Shown one piece after another: positions 60,898 through 64,000 of a stretch of DNA of 64,000 nt. Position 1 is the first letter of the stretch. Every line of letters begins with the position of its first letter. The notes beneath the pieces are model-generated. The model ran no database searches, was not told where the DNA came from, and saw nothing but the letters and a program-made list of their open reading frames with translations. The position numbers and the translations under genes are program-made. Source of the stretch: JBOGNO01 sp050747245 (GTDB lineage Bacteria > Acidobacteriota > Terriglobia > Acidiferrales > UBA7541); the NCBI GenBank assembly GCA_050747245.1, contig JBOGNO010000008.1:62001-126000 (forward strand), in the 5' to 3' direction.

Positions 60898-62079
60898 TCA
60901 AACAGCTTTCATTACCAGGCAGGTGATGTCGTCGTGCTGCCGCGCTCCGGCGACAAATCTGTCCACGTCGGCCATAATTTCGCGTAGCAAATCCTTGGCG
61001 GCGGATGGAGCGCAGCTCTCCAAGGATTCGAGCAGCCGCCCTTCGCCGAATTCTTTTTCTTCTGCGTCCACGGCTTCCACGACGCCATCGGTGAAAATCA
61101 CCAACGCATCGCCCGCGTCAATCCGCGTAATTCCCGACTCGTAATGCCGAAGCGCGCCATCGTCCAGAGCGATTCCCAGCGGCAATCCTCCCTCTGCGAG
61201 CCGCTCAATTCTTCCAGGACCTCGGCGAAGGATCGGAGGATTATGCCCCGCGTTGATGTATTCAAATTGGCGTGTCGCGGGATCCCACTCGCCGAAAAAC
61301 GCGGTCGTGAATCGCAATCCGCCCAGGCTGTGCTCGCAGGCGTAGCGGTTTATGCCCTCTACCACCTCGCGAAGGGAGCGTCCCGCTCCAGAAAGTGCGC
61401 GAAGGCTCGCCTGCAGCGTGGCCATCAGCAGCGCTGCCGGCACGCTTTTTCCCGCCACGTCCGCGACAACGACGAGCAGCCGGCTGGCTGTTGCATCGCC
61501 CACGGAGACATTTCGGAGGAAAGCGTCGTAGTAATCGCCCGCGACGGTATTGGCCGGCCGCGAAGCGAACGCGATGTCCGCGCCCGGCACCTCGGGTGGA
61601 TTCTCGGGAACGAGCCAGCGCTGAATTTCCCGCGCGATTTCCAGATCGCGCTTCATTGTCACGCGGTCCGCCAACTCCAGCGCCAGCAGAACGAAAAGCA
61701 GGACACCGCCCAGTGCATATAGCTCCGCGAATCCCTCGAATCCGCGATTTCGCGGCTCGAAAAGGTCGCGCACAATGAGCGCGGGCGTGGGATAGATGAG
61801 GCAAACCAGCGCCGCGAGCAGCAGCACGCGCCGCGCAGGCGTGAGCTTCATCATCAACACCTGAAGCAGCGCCCAGGCCGCGCGAAACGGCCGCTTCATT
61901 CTCTTCTCGCGGTTTACCGCATTCCAATCCACCTCGCGTGAGAAAAGGCCGTAGCTTTCTTTCGCTTCGGTCTTGAACTGCGCCCAGAGCTGGTCGAGCT
62001 GCCGCCCTTCCGTCACGCGCTGCCAGTATTCGTGCACTCTATGGCGATTTTCTCGGAATTGAGTTTTCTTTTTGCCCAT
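60898..62079 (-). CDS. SpoIIE/RsbU-like PP2C serine phosphatase, membrane bound
   Basis: 393 residues. Two hydrophobic helices at about residues 85-125 (RVLLLAALVCLIYPTPALIV, LGGVLLFVLLALELAD) are followed by a short linker and the SpoIIE-type phosphatase: EIQRWLVPENPPEVPGADIA, VAGDYYDAFL (Asp ligand), VVVADVAGKSVPAALLMATL, and FTDGVVEA with QHDDITCLVM at the end. Such enzymes dephosphorylate anti-anti-sigma factors in partner-switching pathways. No sensor domain and no STAS or HATPase gene is adjacent. Confidence 0.9.
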   Translation of the reverse strand: MGKKKTQFRENRHRVHEYWQRVTEGRQLDQLWAQFKTEAKESYGLFSREVDWNAVNREKRMKRPFRAAWALLQVLMMKLTPARRVLLLAALVCLIYPTPALIVRDLFEPRNRGFEGFAELYALGGVLLFVLLALELADRVTMKRDLEIAREIQRWLVPENPPEVPGADIAFASRPANTVAGDYYDAFLRNVSVGDATASRLLVVVADVAGKSVPAALLMATLQASLRALSGAGRSLREVVEGINRYACEHSLGGLRFTTAFFGEWDPATRQFEYINAGHNPPILRRGPGRIERLAEGGLPLGIALDDGALRHYESGITRIDAGDALVIFTDGVVEAVDAEEKEFGEGRLLESLESCAPSAAKDLLREIMADVDRFVAGARQHDDITCLVMKAV

Positions 62080-62149
62080 GGCGCAAACGGAGCAGCATTA
62101 TAGCGAACCGCGCGAGAATTCGTGTTTCAGATCACGCGATGGCCTGCCG

Positions 62150-63385
62150 TTAGACTATATTTTTGTTGTTCAGCGACCCGCCGAATTGAATCTTCGCAAA
62201 TCCGAATCGATCGCGCAGCCGGTCAGTAGTTCGCGCGAGCTTTTCGAGCTTCTCCCGGCGCCCGGCGTCCAGCAAGTCCATCTGCCCTGAAGGGCTGGTC
62301 AGCTGGGATAGCTCCACGCCCACGAGCCGCAGTTTTGGCACGCCCGGCCACGATGCCGCGAGCAGGCTCTTCAGCGTCTCGTGGATCCGTGAGTCGAGAT
62401 TTGTTGGCTCCGCGAGCGTTTTTGCGCGAGTGAGCGTGCGGAAGTCAGCGTGGCGCAGCGACAATCCTATCGTGCGCGCGTAAAGTCCCGAATCGCGTAG
62501 TCGTTTGGCCGCCTTTTGGCTGAGATGGCTCAACGTCGTCTCGATGAGCGCGCGGTCGTCCGTGTCTTGCCCGAATGTATGATTGTGCGAAATAGACTTT
62601 GGCTCCGCATCCACGAAAAATTCAAACGCATCCTGTCCGCGCGCCTTGCGATAGAGCGCCGTGCCCCATTGGCCGAAGGTTTCTTCAAGGTTTCCGAGCG
62701 GCACACTAGCGAGCTCTCCGACCGAACGAATTCCCAGTGCCTTGAGTGCCGCCTCGGTCATCTTTCCGATGCCGGGAATTTTTCGTACTCCCAGAGGCGC
62801 AAGAAATGCCTCCTCCGCGCCCGCTGGGACAAAAACGAGCCCCCGCGGCTTCGCCTGGTCCGACGCCACTTTAGCTACCAGCCGCGTTGCGGCGAGGCCC
62901 CCCGAGCACGGTAGCTCGGTCTTCGCCGTAATTTCTCGCAGTAACTTGTCGGCAGCCGCGAGGGGTGGCCCGTGCATTCGCTCGGTGCCCGTCAAATCCA
63001 GATAGCCTTCATCGACGGAAGCCATCTCGACCGCCGGCGTGAACCGCGCCAAAATCTCAGCGACGCGGTCGCTCCATTGCGAATAGAGTTCGTGCCGGCA
63101 TTCCAGATACACAGCCTGCGGACACAGCCGCCCGGCGGTTCGCAGCGCCATCGCCGAATGAATTCCAAATTTTCGCGCCTCGTAGCTCGCCGAAGAGACC
63201 ACGCCGCGCTGGTCTGGCTGTCCACCGACGACCACCGGCAGTCCGCGCAATTCCGGCCGCTCGAGCAGCTCGACGGAAACGAAAAACGCGTCCATATCAA
63301 TGTGCAGAATCGTCTCGGAAGCGGCGGCAGCCGTCTTCGCTTCAGGAGGGTCGTGCTTCGCGCGAAATCGTGCCAGCTTCGGCAT
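62150..63385 (-). CDS. dinB: DNA polymerase IV (Y family)
   Basis: 411-residue translesion polymerase. ILHIDMDAFFVSVELLERPE starts the palm with the metal-binding Asp, GVVSSASYEARKFGIHSAM is the finger motif, ASVDEGYLDLTG holds the catalytic Asp-Glu pair (Gly replaces the common Ala of SIDEAYLD), and KIPGIGKMTEAALKALGI is the helix-hairpin-helix thumb. A little-finger domain and a short C-terminal tail follow. Single gene; no SOS box was recognised upstream. Confidence 0.93.
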   Translation of the reverse strand: MPKLARFRAKHDPPEAKTAAAASETILHIDMDAFFVSVELLERPELRGLPVVVGGQPDQRGVVSSASYEARKFGIHSAMALRTAGRLCPQAVYLECRHELYSQWSDRVAEILARFTPAVEMASVDEGYLDLTGTERMHGPPLAAADKLLREITAKTELPCSGGLAATRLVAKVASDQAKPRGLVFVPAGAEEAFLAPLGVRKIPGIGKMTEAALKALGIRSVGELASVPLGNLEETFGQWGTALYRKARGQDAFEFFVDAEPKSISHNHTFGQDTDDRALIETTLSHLSQKAAKRLRDSGLYARTIGLSLRHADFRTLTRAKTLAEPTNLDSRIHETLKSLLAASWPGVPKLRLVGVELSQLTSPSGQMDLLDAGRREKLEKLARTTDRLRDRFGFAKIQFGGSLNNKNIV

Positions 63386-63448
63386 GGCAGTCTCGCGTTA
63401 CTATAACTCCAGTGGGCGAACAAAAGGCAAAAGAAGTTGCACGCGCTC

Positions 63449-64000
63449 TCAGCTTATGCGCTCGGCGGCAAGCACACGCGGAATCCCCGCGAGATCCGGC
63501 GTGACGCTCACATGCGTCCACGCGTGCGAAGCGCCGACAATTTTATCCACGGCCTCGAACGCGCCGAAGCCGAGTTCCACCACGAGCACTCCTTCCGGCG
63601 CAAGCAGTTTTTCCGCCTGGCGAATCAGCGGCGCGTAGATTTCCGTTCCGCGTTCGCCGGCGAAAAGCGCCTCGTGCGGCTCATGCTCGCGAATTTCTCG
63701 CGCAAGCGTCTCGGCCTCGCCGCGTCCGATGTAAGGCGGATTGCTCACAATCGCATCGAACGGCCCCGCGCCAGGATCTATGCCGTCCAGCAGGTTGCAC
63801 TGGATGAATTGAACGCGCTCCTTGGTGCCGTGCCGTGACGCATTTCGACAGGCCACCTCCAGCGCCGCAGCCGAAATATCGGTCGCACAGATTTTCGCCG
63901 CGGATAATTCCCGTGCCAGCGCCACGGCGATGCAGCCCGAGCCCGTGCCCACGTCCGCGATTTGCAGCGGACTCTTCCGGCGTGTCGGTCCTAAACGCTC
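63449..64000 (-). CDS. prmC: Release factor glutamine methyltransferase (5' partial)
   Basis: N5-glutamine methyltransferase that modifies the GGQ glutamine of peptide release factors. The frame is open to the right edge, so the N-terminal helical domain is missing. Visible: SAM motif ADVGTGSGCIAVALARELSA, ATDISAAALEVACRNA and the diagnostic NPPY in IVSNPPYIGRGEAE. It ends normally about 60 bases before the dinB start, and both are on the minus strand. The GTG at 63952 is internal, not the start. Confidence 0.9.
   Translation of the reverse strand, partial: ERLGPTRRKSPLQIADVGTGSGCIAVALARELSAAKICATDISAAALEVACRNASRHGTKERVQFIQCNLLDGIDPGAGPFDAIVSNPPYIGRGEAETLAREIREHEPHEALFAGERGTEIYAPLIRQAEKLLAPEGVLVVELGFGAFEAVDKIVGASHAWTHVSVTPDLAGIPRVLAAERIS

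Overview
The window reads as a chromosomal segment of a GC-rich Gram-negative bacterium, most likely an acidobacterium. Support for this: a very large TonB-dependent receptor with an N-terminal carboxypeptidase-regulatory-like domain, a Tes/MSS-like radical SAM protein of the kind linked to membrane-spanning lipids, an S9 peptidase fused to an FGE-like domain, and a palindromic intergenic repeat of the CATTCTGAG...GAAGAATCT type. The phylum is an inference from gene content; no rRNA or tRNA gene was seen.

Positions 1-35815 are one surface-polysaccharide locus. It opens with export and control genes: an SLBB export protein (5' cut by the window edge), a Wzz/BY-kinase tyrosine autokinase and a NusG-like UpxY antiterminator. 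A membrane nucleotide-sugar 4,6-dehydratase (PglF/WbpM type) follows, then a tightly packed and often overlapping pseudaminic acid (Pse) pathway: PseB, PseC, a Pse-associated methyltransferase, a sugar amidotransferase with HisH/HisF paralogues, an SpsF-type cytidylyltransferase, a fused PseG-PseH, a formyltransferase-like protein, a PIG-L deacetylase and PseI. Next come a KpsS-like glycosyltransferase, a Wzx flippase, a PhyH-type dioxygenase, a Wzy/ligase-like membrane protein, two methyltransferases, a GT2, an AsnB-like amidotransferase, a GT4, a NodB-type deacetylase, another methyltransferase, and a PglC-PglD-PglE set. Two further O-antigen ligase/polymerase-like genes lie on the minus strand, one coupled to a TPR/jelly-roll protein. 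The inferred product is a Wzx/Wzy-type polymer started on di-N-acetylbacillosamine or a related sugar and carrying a modified Pse (amidinated, formylated or methylated).

Positions 36100-45640 hold dispersed housekeeping and accessory genes: a FecR-like secreted protein, YjbQ, a DUF2461 protein, the S9-FGE fusion, a divergent TetR/methyltransferase pair with two strong palindromes between them, an FmdB zinc ribbon, and the Tes/MSS-like radical SAM gene with its own terminator. Positions 46000-50160 are the TonB-dependent receptor with promoter and terminator.

Positions 50366-64000 are mostly core genes: an unknown K/R-rich protein, QueG, a PuuD-like membrane protein, a GT21-like glycosyltransferase, a winged-helix methyltransferase, an unknown 201-residue protein, Lon with a palindrome in its promoter, a CCA-adding/poly(A) polymerase family enzyme, a SpoIIE-type phosphatase, DinB, and PrmC (cut by the window end). 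No insertion sequence, CRISPR array, prophage or attachment site was recognised.
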